Positions 1 through 8,700 of a stretch of 64,000 nt of DNA are shown one piece after another. Position 1 is the first letter of the stretch, and each line of letters starts with the position of its first letter. The position numbers and the translations under genes were made by a program. The notes beneath the pieces were generated by a model. It did no database searches and had not been told where the DNA came from. It worked only from the letters and a program-made list of their open reading frames with translations. Where the stretch lies: contig DATLYX010000130.1 of assembly GCA_035574295.1 (NCBI GenBank), positions 1 through 64,000 of the forward strand. The letters run 5' to 3'. Source of the stretch: PNAI01 sp035574295. GTDB taxonomy: Bacteria > Pseudomonadota > Alphaproteobacteria > Rhizobiales > Xanthobacteraceae.

Positions 1-175
1 CATAGCCCGCGGCGGATACCGCAAGCGCGCCCGCCATCACGAAGGCGAGGCTCGGGTCCCAAGTGCCGAACAGATCCAGGAAATTGAGCACCTTTGCCGG
101 CTGCGACATTTCCGACAGCATCAGACCGGCGCCGAAGAGCAAACCACAAAAGAAAACCGCCGCCAGCATCGGCAT
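1..175 (-). CDS. DUF6691/YeeE-YedE family protein, partial
   Basis: The 3' part of this gene lies beyond the left edge; only the first 58 residues are visible, starting at an ATG at 173-175. They read as a short N-terminal membrane segment (MPMLAAVFFCGLLFGAG), a conserved SEMSQPAKVLNFLDLFGTWD stretch and the start of a second membrane segment. This matches the DUF6691 half of two-gene YeeE/YedE sulfur-compound transport systems (PmpA/PmpB type), as I know that family. The stop of the other half lies 3 bases upstream, so the two form one transcript and probably one inner-membrane complex. The substrate (thiosulfate or another reduced sulfur compound) is inferred from the family. Confidence 0.72.
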   Translation of the reverse strand, partial: MPMLAAVFFCGLLFGAGLMLSEMSQPAKVLNFLDLFGTWDPSLAFVMAGALAVSAAGY

Positions 176-178
176 GGT

Positions 179-604
179 TCAGCCTCCGAACACGTGCCGC
201 ACGAGAAACACCACGACGAATCCAGCGGTCATGAACACCGCCGTGGCCACGAGCGAGCGCGGCGACAGGCGGGCGATGCCGCACACACCATGGCCGGAGG
301 TGCAGCCGCCGCCCATGCGCGCGCCAAAGCCGACCAGAAAGCCGGCAACCGCGATGAGGACCCAACTGTCCGGCATGCGCGGCAGGGCAAGCGGAAGATT
401 GACCAGGTAGCCGAGGAGCGGGGCGGCGATCAGGCCGGCGATGAAGGCGAGCCGCCAGTCGCGGTCGCCGACGGTCGCCACGAAACAGCCGCCGACGATG
501 CCGCTGATGCCGGCGATGCGGCCGGTGAACAGCATCAGCAGCGCGGCCGAGAGGCCGATCAGGGCGCCGCCGAACAGTGCGGAGATGGGGGTGAATTCGG
601 TCAT
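179..604 (-). CDS. YeeE/YedE family inner-membrane protein
   Basis: This 141-residue integral membrane protein has about four hydrophobic segments and the family signature GGGCTSGHGVCG around residues 98-109. Its two cysteines (101 and 108) are thought in this family to pass thiosulfate or another sulfur species through the membrane. The frame stays open upstream into the acyl-CoA dehydrogenase on the other strand, but the ATG at 602-604 (MTEFTPIS) starts the homologous part and lies in the divergent intergenic gap. The DUF6691 partner follows after 3 bases. Such pairs often sit with sulfur-oxidation or sulfide-stress regulators; none is visible on this side. Confidence 0.78.
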   Translation of the reverse strand: MTEFTPISALFGGALIGLSAALLMLFTGRIAGISGIVGGCFVATVGDRDWRLAFIAGLIAAPLLGYLVNLPLALPRMPDSWVLIAVAGFLVGFGARMGGGCTSGHGVCGIARLSPRSLVATAVFMTAGFVVVFLVRHVFGG

Positions 605-616
605 GGTGTTGCTCTT

Positions 617-643
617 GCGAAGCGTTCTTATGCGAAACGTTCT
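617..643. promoter_or_regulatory. Two direct repeats with GAA-N3-TTC cores in a divergent promoter gap
   Basis: GCGAAGCGTTCT (617-628) and GCGAAACGTTCT (632-643) are 12-base repeats differing at one position and spaced 15 bases apart. Each contains a near-palindromic GAAnCGTTC core. They lie 13-39 bases upstream of the YeeE/YedE start and 71-97 bases upstream of the divergent acyl-CoA dehydrogenase, where an operator for a dimeric repressor would be expected. No regulator gene is adjacent, so the binding protein is unknown. Confidence 0.35.
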
Positions 644-713
644 GACAGCGCTTGCTGTACATACTGGAACGTAAGATATGGCATAAGCTAACCCGGAAAT
701 CGGAAACCGCATC

Positions 714-1925
714 ATGGATTTTTCGCTGCCGCCCGAAATCGAGGATTTGCGCAAGCGCGTACGCGCCTTCGTCGCGGAGCACGTGCTGCCGCTGGAGGCC
801 GATCCGGAAAATTTCTCCGACCACGAGAACATTCCTCCGGCGCGGCTTGCGCCGGTGCGTGCAAAGGCGAAAGCGGCGGGGCTATGGGCGCCGCAGTCGC
901 CCAAACAGTTCGGCGGCATGGAGCTGCCGATCGTCGCGTGGGCGGTGATGTACGAGGAGGCGGCACGCTCCTTGTTCGGGCCGCTCGCCTTCAACTGCAT
1001 GGCGCCGGACGACGGCAACATGAACCTGCTCAACCGCGCCGGAACGCCGGAACAGAAAGAAAAGTGGCTGCGGCCGATCGTCGAGGGCAAGGTGCGTTCG
1101 GCTTTCGCCATGACGGAGCCAGCGCCCGGCGGCGGTTCCGATCCCGCCATGATCCGCACCCGCGCCGAAAAGAAGGGCGACAAATGGGTGATCCATGGCC
1201 GGAAATGGTTCATCACCGGCGCCGACGGAGCGGAACATTTCATTCTCATCGCGCGCACCTCGGACGATCCGCGCAAGGGGCTTAGCGCGTTCCTCCACCA
1301 TCGCGACCAGCCGGGATGGCGCATCGTGCGGCGCATCGCGATCATGGGGCCGCAGGAACACGGCGGGCATTGCGAGATCGAATACGAGGGGCTCGAAGTC
1401 CCGGAGGAAAACCTGCTGCTCAATGTCGGCGACGGCCTGAAGGTGACGCAGATCCGGCTCGGGCCGGCGCGGCTCACCCATTGCATGCGCTGGCTCGGCT
1501 GGGCCAAGCGGTGCCTGGAAATCGCGCAGGACTACGTGAACCGGCGCGAGGGATTCGGCATGAAGCTCGCCGACCGCGAGAGCGTACAAATCAAGCTCGG
1601 CGAGGTGGCGCACAACATCCAGATCGGGCGGCTCTTGACCATGCACGCGGCCTGGAAGCTCGACCAGGGCGATCGTGCCCGCAAGGAGGTATCGATGGCC
1701 AAGGTGCAGGTGGCCGACACGCTGCACCAGGCCGCCGACGTGGCGATCCAACTCAACGGCGCGCGCGGCTATTCCAAGGACACGGTGCTGGAATGGATCT
1801 ATCGCGCGGCACGCGCGGCGCGGCTGGTGGACGGCGCCTCGGAGGTGCACAAGATGGTGTTCTCGCGGTTCCTGCGCGAGGAGGGGCGCGATTTCTGGAG
1901 CTGGAGCGCGGGGAACCGGGTGTGA
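714..1925 (+). CDS. Acyl-CoA dehydrogenase family protein (ACAD10/11-like)
   Basis: This 403-residue flavoprotein has the usual order of an N-terminal helical domain, a middle beta domain (FAMTEPAPGGGSDP, KWFITGADGAEHFI) and a C-terminal helical domain ending in GYSKDTVLEW and RLVDGASEVHKM. It should oxidise an acyl-CoA to the 2,3-enoyl-CoA and pass electrons through ETF to the respiratory chain. The long C-terminal motifs resemble the ACAD10/ACAD11 branch more than short-chain FadE enzymes, so the substrate may be long-chain or hydroxylated; this is inference. The ATG at 714 has a weak ribosome-binding site. Its stop overlaps the GTG start of the methyltransferase that follows. Confidence 0.85.
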   Translation: MDFSLPPEIEDLRKRVRAFVAEHVLPLEADPENFSDHENIPPARLAPVRAKAKAAGLWAPQSPKQFGGMELPIVAWAVMYEEAARSLFGPLAFNCMAPDDGNMNLLNRAGTPEQKEKWLRPIVEGKVRSAFAMTEPAPGGGSDPAMIRTRAEKKGDKWVIHGRKWFITGADGAEHFILIARTSDDPRKGLSAFLHHRDQPGWRIVRRIAIMGPQEHGGHCEIEYEGLEVPEENLLLNVGDGLKVTQIRLGPARLTHCMRWLGWAKRCLEIAQDYVNRREGFGMKLADRESVQIKLGEVAHNIQIGRLLTMHAAWKLDQGDRARKEVSMAKVQVADTLHQAADVAIQLNGARGYSKDTVLEWIYRAARAARLVDGASEVHKMVFSRFLREEGRDFWSWSAGNRV

Positions 1926-2752
1926 GCGCGTCCTGCTACCCGTTCCAAAGCTCCGACGACGAGCGGCAGCGGCTCATCGAGCAGAACAAGCTGGTGGCTC
2001 CGCTGACGGAGCGGTTGTTCCGGCGCGCAGGATTGAAGGCGGGCATGCGCGTGCTCGACATCGGATCGGGGGCAGGGGACGTCGCGTTCCTTGCGGCGCG
2101 GCTGGTCGGGCCGACGGGGCAGGTGCTCGGCATCGACCGCGACCCGGCGCAGATCAAATTCGCCGAGCAGCGGGCGCGGGCCGAAGGGCTGGCCAACGTG
2201 GATTTTACCGTCGGCGATTTTCAGAATTTTTCGTTGCAGGAGCCGGTGGACGCCGTCGTCGGGCGGCTGGTGCTGATGTACGCCGCCGAGCCGCTGGCCG
2301 CCTTGCGCCATGTGGCGCAGAACGTGAAGCGCGGCGGCATCATCGCGCTGCAGGAAACGATCTACGACTACGAGGCACCGCCGCTGATCGAGCCAGCCGA
2401 TTGCCTCGCGGCCAAGGCCGTCGCGTGGTGTCACGCCGCGTTCAAGCACGCTGGCGTTCAGCCGCGCTTGGGCCTGCGGCTGTTCTCCCTGATGCGCGCG
2501 GCGGGGCTGCAGCCGTCGCCCGACGTCGACATGCTGACGCCGATGCTGCAGGGGCCGGAGGGGCCGCTGTTCGAGACTATCGCCGCGCTGGTGCGCTCGC
2601 AGATCCCCGCGATCGTCGCCAGCGGCGCGGCGACGGAAATGGACATCGGCATCGACACGCTTGTACAGCGCATGATTGCCGACGCACCGGCGGGGGGCGT
2701 GGTCGGCTACTTCAATTCCGGCCACGTCGCGGTGTGGGGGAAGAAGGTCTGA
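1922..2752 (+). CDS. Class I SAM-dependent methyltransferase
   Basis: The 276-residue product has a Rossmann-type methyltransferase core. Motif I is VLDIGSGAGDVAFLAARL near residues 43-60, an acidic residue at the end of strand 2 (GIDRDPAQ) would hold the SAM ribose, and VGDFQNF precedes the DAVVGRLVLMY strand. The start is the GTG of a GTGA overlap with the acyl-CoA dehydrogenase stop, so the two are translationally coupled. The open frame reaches far upstream, but homology begins only after this GTG. The C-terminal third is helical and probably forms the substrate lid. The substrate cannot be told from sequence; the coupling suggests a shared, possibly lipid-related, pathway. Confidence 0.75.
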   Translation: MSASCYPFQSSDDERQRLIEQNKLVAPLTERLFRRAGLKAGMRVLDIGSGAGDVAFLAARLVGPTGQVLGIDRDPAQIKFAEQRARAEGLANVDFTVGDFQNFSLQEPVDAVVGRLVLMYAAEPLAALRHVAQNVKRGGIIALQETIYDYEAPPLIEPADCLAAKAVAWCHAAFKHAGVQPRLGLRLFSLMRAAGLQPSPDVDMLTPMLQGPEGPLFETIAALVRSQIPAIVASGAATEMDIGIDTLVQRMIADAPAGGVVGYFNSGHVAVWGKKV

Positions 2753-2756
2753 TTTG

Positions 2757-2825
2757 TTGCGGCGTCCCGGACGCGATGCAGCACTTCGCCCTGTTGCATG
2801 CCGCGCTGCACCCGAGGCAAGCGTG
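2757..2825. repeat. Degenerate copy of the GTCCCGG palindromic repeat
   Basis: The gap between two convergent genes holds gcgtcccggacgcgatgcag, then about 25 bases, then gcgctgcacccgaggc. This looks like a decayed palindromic unit of the family that forms the array near 44 kb (GTCCCGGATGCGGTGCAGCG at one end, its complement at the other). It may act as a bidirectional hairpin. Confidence 0.4.
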
Positions 2826-2828
2826 AAG

Positions 2829-3593
2829 CTAATTCCGATATCCCGGATCGATCTTGTCCAGCATGCGCAGGAAGGCCGGCCAGTCGGCTGAGCCGCGGCC
2901 GGCATCGTGTTTCTCGTACTGGCGCGCGGTGCTTTCGCAGATTTCCGGCGGAATGTCGATCAACTCGGCGCCGGTCGCTTCCATCTTGAGCTGGATGGTG
3001 GCGGCCTCGATCAGCGATTTCATCAACACGAAAGCCTCGCGCGCGGTCTTGCCGACGGTGAGCAGGCCGTGGTTGTGCATGATCAGCGCGCGGTGGTTGC
3101 CGAGCGCCTTGTTGATGCGCTCGCGCTCGTCGAAATCCTCGGTGATACCCTCGTAAGGGTGGTAGCCGATGCGCTTGTAGAAGCGGATCGCGGCTTGCGA
3201 GCACATGCGCAAGCCATGCTTGAGACCGGCGATCGCCATGCCGATCTCGGTGTGCACGTGGACCGCGCAGTTGACGTCGCGGCGCGCGGAAAGCACGCCG
3301 CCGTGCAGGGTGAAGCCGGGCCGGTTGACGCCCGCCCGCTCGTCCAGGTCTTCGTGCATGTCCACCTTGCGCAGGTTGGAGGCAGTGACCTCGGTCCACA
3401 GCAGCTCGTGTTGCTTCATCAGAAACTTCGTCGGCTCGCCGGGCACCCGCATGGAGCAGTGGTTGTAGATCACGTCGCCCCAGCCGTAGTGCGCGCACAG
3501 GCGATACACGGCGGCGAGATCGACGCGCGCCTGCCATTCCTCGGCCGACACCTGCGCCCGGGTGACGTTGCTCATGTTGGCGATTTCGTTCAT
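2829..3593 (-). CDS. Class II aldolase/adducin family protein
   Basis: The 254-residue protein belongs to the zinc-dependent class II aldolase/adducin fold. Visible metal-site histidines are in HVHTEIGMA and HNHGLLTVG, spaced as in L-fuculose-phosphate aldolase relatives, with SMRVPGEPTKFLM near the N-terminus. The ATG at 3591-3593 is preceded by GGAG 9 bases upstream; a second Met six codons in is possible. It is the last of three minus-strand genes with an HpaI-like aldolase and an HpaH-like hydratase, suggesting breakdown of a hydroxy-oxo acid. Members of this family also act as decarboxylases or dehydratases, so the reaction is not fixed. Confidence 0.8.
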   Translation of the reverse strand: MNEIANMSNVTRAQVSAEEWQARVDLAAVYRLCAHYGWGDVIYNHCSMRVPGEPTKFLMKQHELLWTEVTASNLRKVDMHEDLDERAGVNRPGFTLHGGVLSARRDVNCAVHVHTEIGMAIAGLKHGLRMCSQAAIRFYKRIGYHPYEGITEDFDERERINKALGNHRALIMHNHGLLTVGKTAREAFVLMKSLIEAATIQLKMEATGAELIDIPPEICESTARQYEKHDAGRGSADWPAFLRMLDKIDPGYRN

Positions 3594-3649
3594 GAGGTTT
3601 CTCCGCGTGCTGCCGCATTCTAGCGCAGGATCGCTCCAAGTGGAACGTG

Positions 3650-3700
3650 TTGTCCCGGACGCGGTGCGGTGTGCTGCACTGCAGGCTCCCGCTGGACGTT
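3650..3700. repeat. Degenerate GTCCCGG-type palindromic repeat
   Basis: Between the class II aldolase and hpaI, the sequence tgtcccggacgcggtgcggt followed by gtgctgcactgcaggctccc resembles half of the palindromic unit found repeatedly at 44.06-44.81 kb. It is too diverged to form a long perfect hairpin. Confidence 0.35.
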
Positions 3701-3702
3701 TG

Positions 3703-4467
3703 TCATCCCTTGAACCGTTTCGCCAGCGCGTCGGCGTTGCGCGCGAGCAGGCCAAGGTCGGAGCCGACGGCGACGAAGGCGTAGCCCCAGTCGATGAAGC
3801 GGCGCGCCTCTTCCTCGTTGGGGGTGAGGATACCTGCAGGCTTGCCGACTTTCTTGAGGCGCGTCACCGCGTCCTTCAGCGCGGCTTGCACTTCGGGATG
3901 CCCCCAGTTGCCGATGTGGCCGAAGGAAGCGGCGAGATCGTTGGGGCCGATGAACACACCGTCCACGCCTTCGACAGAAGCGATGTTTTCGATCTGCGCC
4001 AGCGCGCTCCGCGTCTCCACCTGCACCAGCAGGCAAATCTCGCGCGATGCGTTCTTCAGATAATCCTTGACGCGGCCGTAGCCTGCAGCGCGGCCCGAAC
4101 CGGTGATGCCGCGGATGCCTTCCGGCGGATAGCGGGTGGCGGCAACGGCGGCGCGCGCCTCCTCCGGCGTCTGTACGAAAGGGATGAGCAGAGACTGCGC
4201 GCCGATGTCGAGATAGCGCTTGATCAGCACCATGTCGTTCCAGGCCGGCCGCACGATGGCGGAGGCGGTGCCGGTCTGCACCGCCTGCAATTGCGTGAGC
4301 ACATCGGGCAGCTCGTTGGGCGAGTGTTCGGTGTCGAGCAGGAGCCAGTCGAAGCCGGAGTGCGCGACGATTTCGGCGGTGATGTTGCTGCACAGGCTGC
4401 ACCACAGGCCGATCTGAAGTTCGCCCTTGGCGATGGCGTGTTTGAAGGCGTTGCGGGGGTGGTCCAT
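3703..4467 (-). CDS. hpaI: HpcH/HpaI family aldolase
   Basis: This 254-residue class II pyruvate aldolase matches HpaI (4-hydroxy-2-oxoheptanedioate aldolase) and the related 2-dehydro-3-deoxy-glucarate aldolases in length and motifs. LLDTEHSPNE carries the conserved acidic/His pair near residue 45, LVQVETRSAL supplies the metal-binding glutamate near 148, and VFIGPNDLAASFGH the metal-binding aspartate near 175. It should cleave a 4-hydroxy-2-oxo acid to pyruvate and an aldehyde using a divalent metal. The upstream gene on the same strand encodes an HpaH-like hydratase, whose product would be the substrate. Specificity within the family is uncertain. Confidence 0.83.
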   Translation of the reverse strand: MDHPRNAFKHAIAKGELQIGLWCSLCSNITAEIVAHSGFDWLLLDTEHSPNELPDVLTQLQAVQTGTASAIVRPAWNDMVLIKRYLDIGAQSLLIPFVQTPEEARAAVAATRYPPEGIRGITGSGRAAGYGRVKDYLKNASREICLLVQVETRSALAQIENIASVEGVDGVFIGPNDLAASFGHIGNWGHPEVQAALKDAVTRLKKVGKPAGILTPNEEEARRFIDWGYAFVAVGSDLGLLARNADALAKRFKG

Positions 4468-4481
4468 GGACTAATGCTTTC

Positions 4482-4663
4482 TGTTAGCTTTGCGTCCCAG
4501 GCGCTGCGCAGCACAAGCGAAACGAAGTGATGCGCTGCAGACCCGGGACCGTACGGGTATTACCCTGAAGATTGTCACCGGTATGCGGCGAAGCGAGGCA
4601 TTGCCTTTGGCGGTCCCGGATCGGCGGTGCACCGCTCCGCGCTGCACCGCATCCGGGACACGT
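4482..4663. repeat. Two palindromic repeat units between hpaH and hpaI
   Basis: The 207-base gap holds two units of the family seen at 44 kb. At 4494-4551 gtcccaggcgctgcgcagca pairs with tgcgctgcagacccgggac; this is unit B in the opposite orientation. At 4613-4659 gtcccggatcggcggtgcac pairs with ctgcaccgcatccgggac (unit A). The linker at 4586-4622 (gaagcgaggcattgcc...) matches the reverse complement of 44577-44612, so the homology extends beyond the hairpins. As both flanking genes read leftwards, the hairpins may adjust hpaI relative to hpaH mRNA. Confidence 0.7.
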
Positions 4664-4674
4664 ATTCATTGCTT

Positions 4675-5457
4675 TTAAACAAACTGTACGGCGATGCCGC
4701 CGAGCGGACCGAAATCGGCATGCAGCGTGTCGCCCTTCTGCGCGAATACCACGCGGGTGAAGGAGCCGGCCAGCACGAGGTGGCCGGGCTCGAGGGGAAC
4801 GCCGTGTGCCCCGAGCTTGTTGGCGAGCCAGGCGACGCCGAGCGCCGGATGGCCGAGCACGCCGGCGGCAAGGCCGGTCTCCTCGATCTCCGAATTGCGA
4901 TACATGATGCCGCCGACCCAGCGCAGGTCAACGTCCATGGGGCCGACCGGACGGCCGCCGATGACGATGCCGGCGGCAGCGCCGTTATCCGCCACAGTAT
5001 CGAAAATTTTGCGCGGGTCGCGGATGCGCGCATCGACGATCTCGATGGCGGGCACGACATATTCGGTCGCGCGCAACACGTCGGGCAGGCCGACACCGGG
5101 CCCCTGCAGCCGCTTGCCGAGGATGAAGGCGAGCTCGATCTCCACCCGCGGCCGGCAAAATTTTTCGTGCGGCACTTTGGCGCCGTCGGGGATCATCATG
5201 TGGTCCAAAAGGTGGCCGTAGTCAGGCTCGTCGATCTGGGAGGAGCGCTGCATGGCCTTGGAGGTGAGGCCAACCTTGTGCCCGATCAATTTCGCGCCGG
5301 CGGCGATCTTGCGGTTGGCCACTTCCGTGGAGATCGCGTAGGCGTCCTCGATGGTGATGTCAGGCCAGGTGGTGGAAAGCTGGACCGCTTGGATGCGGTC
5401 GTTCTCGGCCTGCATCAGAATATCGGCGGCCTTCTTGCGGTCGGCGGCGGAGAGCAT
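4675..5457 (-). CDS. hpaH: 2-oxo-hepta-3-ene-1,7-dioate hydratase-like (FAA hydrolase family)
   Basis: The 260-residue protein belongs to the hydratase/decarboxylase branch of the fumarylacetoacetase fold (HpaH, MhpD, TodJ, XylJ). Recognisable parts are LIGHKVGLTSKAMQ near residue 58, the metal-site stretch RPRVEIELAFILG near 103, VPAIEIVDARIRD near 137 and LAGSFTRVVFAQKGD near the C-terminus. It hydrates a 2-oxo-enoate to a 4-hydroxy-2-oxo acid, the substrate of the aldolase encoded next. HpaH rather than MhpD is preferred because of the HpaI-type neighbour. The rest of an hpa pathway (dioxygenase, CHM dehydrogenase) is not in the window. Confidence 0.78.
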   Translation of the reverse strand: MLSAADRKKAADILMQAENDRIQAVQLSTTWPDITIEDAYAISTEVANRKIAAGAKLIGHKVGLTSKAMQRSSQIDEPDYGHLLDHMMIPDGAKVPHEKFCRPRVEIELAFILGKRLQGPGVGLPDVLRATEYVVPAIEIVDARIRDPRKIFDTVADNGAAAGIVIGGRPVGPMDVDLRWVGGIMYRNSEIEETGLAAGVLGHPALGVAWLANKLGAHGVPLEPGHLVLAGSFTRVVFAQKGDTLHADFGPLGGIAVQFV

Positions 5458-5740
5458 TGCGGGGTGTCCTTACAGGTTGGAGCGGGCGATGCTCTTGCAT
5501 TGCGAAAGCCAGAGCAAGCCCGCGGCGGAGCGCGCGGTCGGGTGGGAAAAATGCCCGCGCGGCACGTCACCGCGCCAGAAAATTACCGTGCGGCCGGCTT
5601 GCTGCGAAATGTTTGATCTAACGAAGGTTTTTAATTGATGGCGCAGGGATGCGGGTATATTTGCGAATCGCAGCGACACCGTCGCCACCCCTAGCCCCAA
5701 GCGGGCCGCTTGGGCACACTCACGAGCGGAGGCCAAGCCG

Positions 5741-8700
5741 ATGGCGCTGAGACCGGTCACCCTCGACGACAAATACGACCTCAAGCAAAGCCGCGTGTTC
5801 GTCACGGGCTATCAGGCGCTGGTGCGGCTCACGCTGATGCAGAAGGAGCGCGACCGGCGTGCCGGCCTCAACACCGCGGGCTATGTCACCGGCTATCGCG
5901 GCTCGCCGCTCGGCGGACTCGATTATCAGTTCCAGCGCGCGGCTGATCATCTGACCAAGAACGACATCCTGTTTCATCCGGCGCTGAACGAGGACCTCGC
6001 GGCAACGGCGCTGTGGGGCTCGCAACAGGCGGAGCTGCGCGGCGAGGGCAAGTTCGATGGCGTGTTCGGCATGTGGTACGGCAAGGGACCGGGCGTCGAT
6101 CGCACCGGCGATGTGTTTCGCCACGCCAACGCAGCCGGTACCTCGAAATACGGCGGCGTGATCGCGCTGATGGGCGACGATCACACGGCGGAAAGCTCCA
6201 CGACGGCGCATCAATCGGAATTCAATTTCGTCAACTACGTCATACCGATCCTCAATCCGGCGGGCGTGCAGGAGATCGTGGACTACGGTCTTTACGGCTG
6301 GGCGATGTCGCGTTTCACCGGGGCGTGGGTGGCGCTCAAATGCATGCACGACACCGTGGAGTCGACCGCGGTCATCGACGGCGCGCTCGACCGCGTGAAC
6401 ATCGTCATCCCCACAGATTTCCGGATGCCGGAGGGCGGGCTGAACATCCGTCTGGTGGACAGCATCCTGGCGCAGGAGGCGCGGCTCAACGACTACAAGC
6501 GGGACGCCATGATCGCGTTCTCGCGCGCCAACAAGCTCAACCACGCGGTTATCTCCGGCGGCCGCAAGCCGCGCATCGGCGTCATCACGGTCGGCAAGAG
6601 CTACCTCGACGTGCGGCAGGCGCTCGACGAGCTCGGGCTCGATGAAGCGCGCTGCAACGACTTCGGCCTGCGCATCTACAAATGCGGCTGCCCCTATCCG
6701 ATCGGCCGCGACGACATGCTGGAATTCGGCCAAGGCCTCGATCTCATCATCGTGGTCGAGGAAAAGCGCTCACTGATCGAAGTGCAGGTGCGCGAGGAGC
6801 TCTACGGCACCGCCTTCCAGCCGGTCTGCATCGGCAAGAAGGACGAACAGGGCAACTGGCTGTTCCCGATCAAGGGCGCGCTCGATCCGAACGAAATCGC
6901 CATCTGCATCGGCGAGCGGCTGTTGAAATTCACGCCGAGCGAGGAGATCGCCGCCCGCGTCCAGCGCCTGAAAGAGGCGCAGCGGGCGCTGGCGGAGGCG
7001 CAGGACGTGGCCATGCGACTGCCGTACTTCTGCTCGGGCTGCCCGCACAACACCTCCACCATCGTGCCCGAAGGCATGCGCGCCTATGCCGGCATCGGCT
7101 GCCATTTCATGGTGCAGTGGATGGACCGCTCCACGCTCGGTTTCACACACATGGGCGGCGAGGGCGCGAACTGGATCGGAGAGGCGCCATTCTCCAAGCG
7201 CAAGCACGTGTTCCAGAACCTCGGCGACGGCACCTACAACCATTCCGGCTACATGGCGATCCGCGCCGCGATTGCCGCCAACACCAACATCACGTTCAAA
7301 ATCCTGTTCAACGATGCGGTGGCGATGACCGGCGGCCAACGCAACGACGGCAACCTGACGGTGCCGGCGATCGCGCGGCAGGTGGCGGCGGAAGGTGCCA
7401 AGCGCGTGGTCGTGGTCACCGACGAGCCGGGGAAATATCCCAAGAACGAAGCGTGGCCGCGCGGGCTCACCATCCATCACCGCGACGAGCTCAACCGGGT
7501 GCAGAAGGAGCTGGCGGAGATCCCCGGCGTCACCGTGCTGATCTACGACCAGACCTGCGCGGCCGAGAAGCGGCGGCGGCGCAAGCGGGGCACGTTCCCC
7601 GATCCGGACAAGCGGGTGATCATCAACGAGCTCGTGTGCGAGGGCTGCGGCGACTGCGGCGTGCAGTCCAACTGCGTGTCCATCCAGCCGCTGGAAACCG
7701 AGTTCGGCCGCAAGCGCACCATCGACCAGTCGAGCTGCAACAAGGATTTCTCCTGCGTGAAGGGATTCTGCCCGTCGTTTGTGACGGTGCACGGCGCAAA
7801 ATTGAAAAAAGGCAGCGCGGCGGCCGACGGCCAGACAATCCCGCAGCTGCCGGAGCCGAAGCTGCCGGAGATCGACCAGACCTACAACATCATCGTCACC
7901 GGCGTTGGCGGTACAGGGGTGGTCACCATCGGCGGCATTTTGGGCATGGCGGCACATCTCGAAGGCAAAGGCGTCGGTGTCATCGACATGGCGGGGCTGG
8001 CGCAGAAAGGCGGTGCGGTCTACAGCCACATGCGCATCGCCAAAGCGCCGGAGGATATCCACGCCATTCGGGTTGCCGCGCGCAGCGCCGACCTCGTGCT
8101 CGGCAGCGACATCGTGGTCGCCGGCACCAAAAAAGTGCTGGCGGCGGTGAAACCGGGCCGGACCGCGATGTTGATCAACACCGCGGAGTTCTATCCTGGC
8201 GATTTCACGCGGCGGGCGGATTTTTCGTTGCCGACCGAGCGGCTCAAGCGCGCGATCGTCAACGCGGCGGGCCGCGAGAATTGCCATTTCGTCGATGCCT
8301 CGCGCATCGCCACCGCGCTGTTCGGCAATTCGATCGCGACCAACATTTTCATGGTCGGATTCGCCTATCAGCACGGCACCATCCCACTGTCGGCGGAGGC
8401 GATCGAGCAGGCGATCACGCTGAACGGCGAGGCGGTGCCGATGAACATCGCCGCATTCCGCTGGGGCCGGCGCACCGCCGTCGATCCCGAAGGCGTCGCG
8501 GCGCTGGTGAAACCGTCCGAGGTCGATCCGGCGCGGCAATTGTCGCAGTCGTTCGACGAGATGGTAGGGCGGCGCGTGGAGTTCCTCACCGCCTATCAGG
8601 ACGCCGCCTATGCGGCGCGCTATCGCGGCTGGGTGGAGAAGGCGAAGGCGGCGGAGGCGGCCAAGGCGCCGGGCAAATGCGGGCTCGCCGAGGCGGTGGC

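Noticed and set aside
605..1507. Upstream extension of the YeeE/YedE frame
   Set aside because: The frame runs antisense through the acyl-CoA dehydrogenase; family similarity starts at the ATG at 604.
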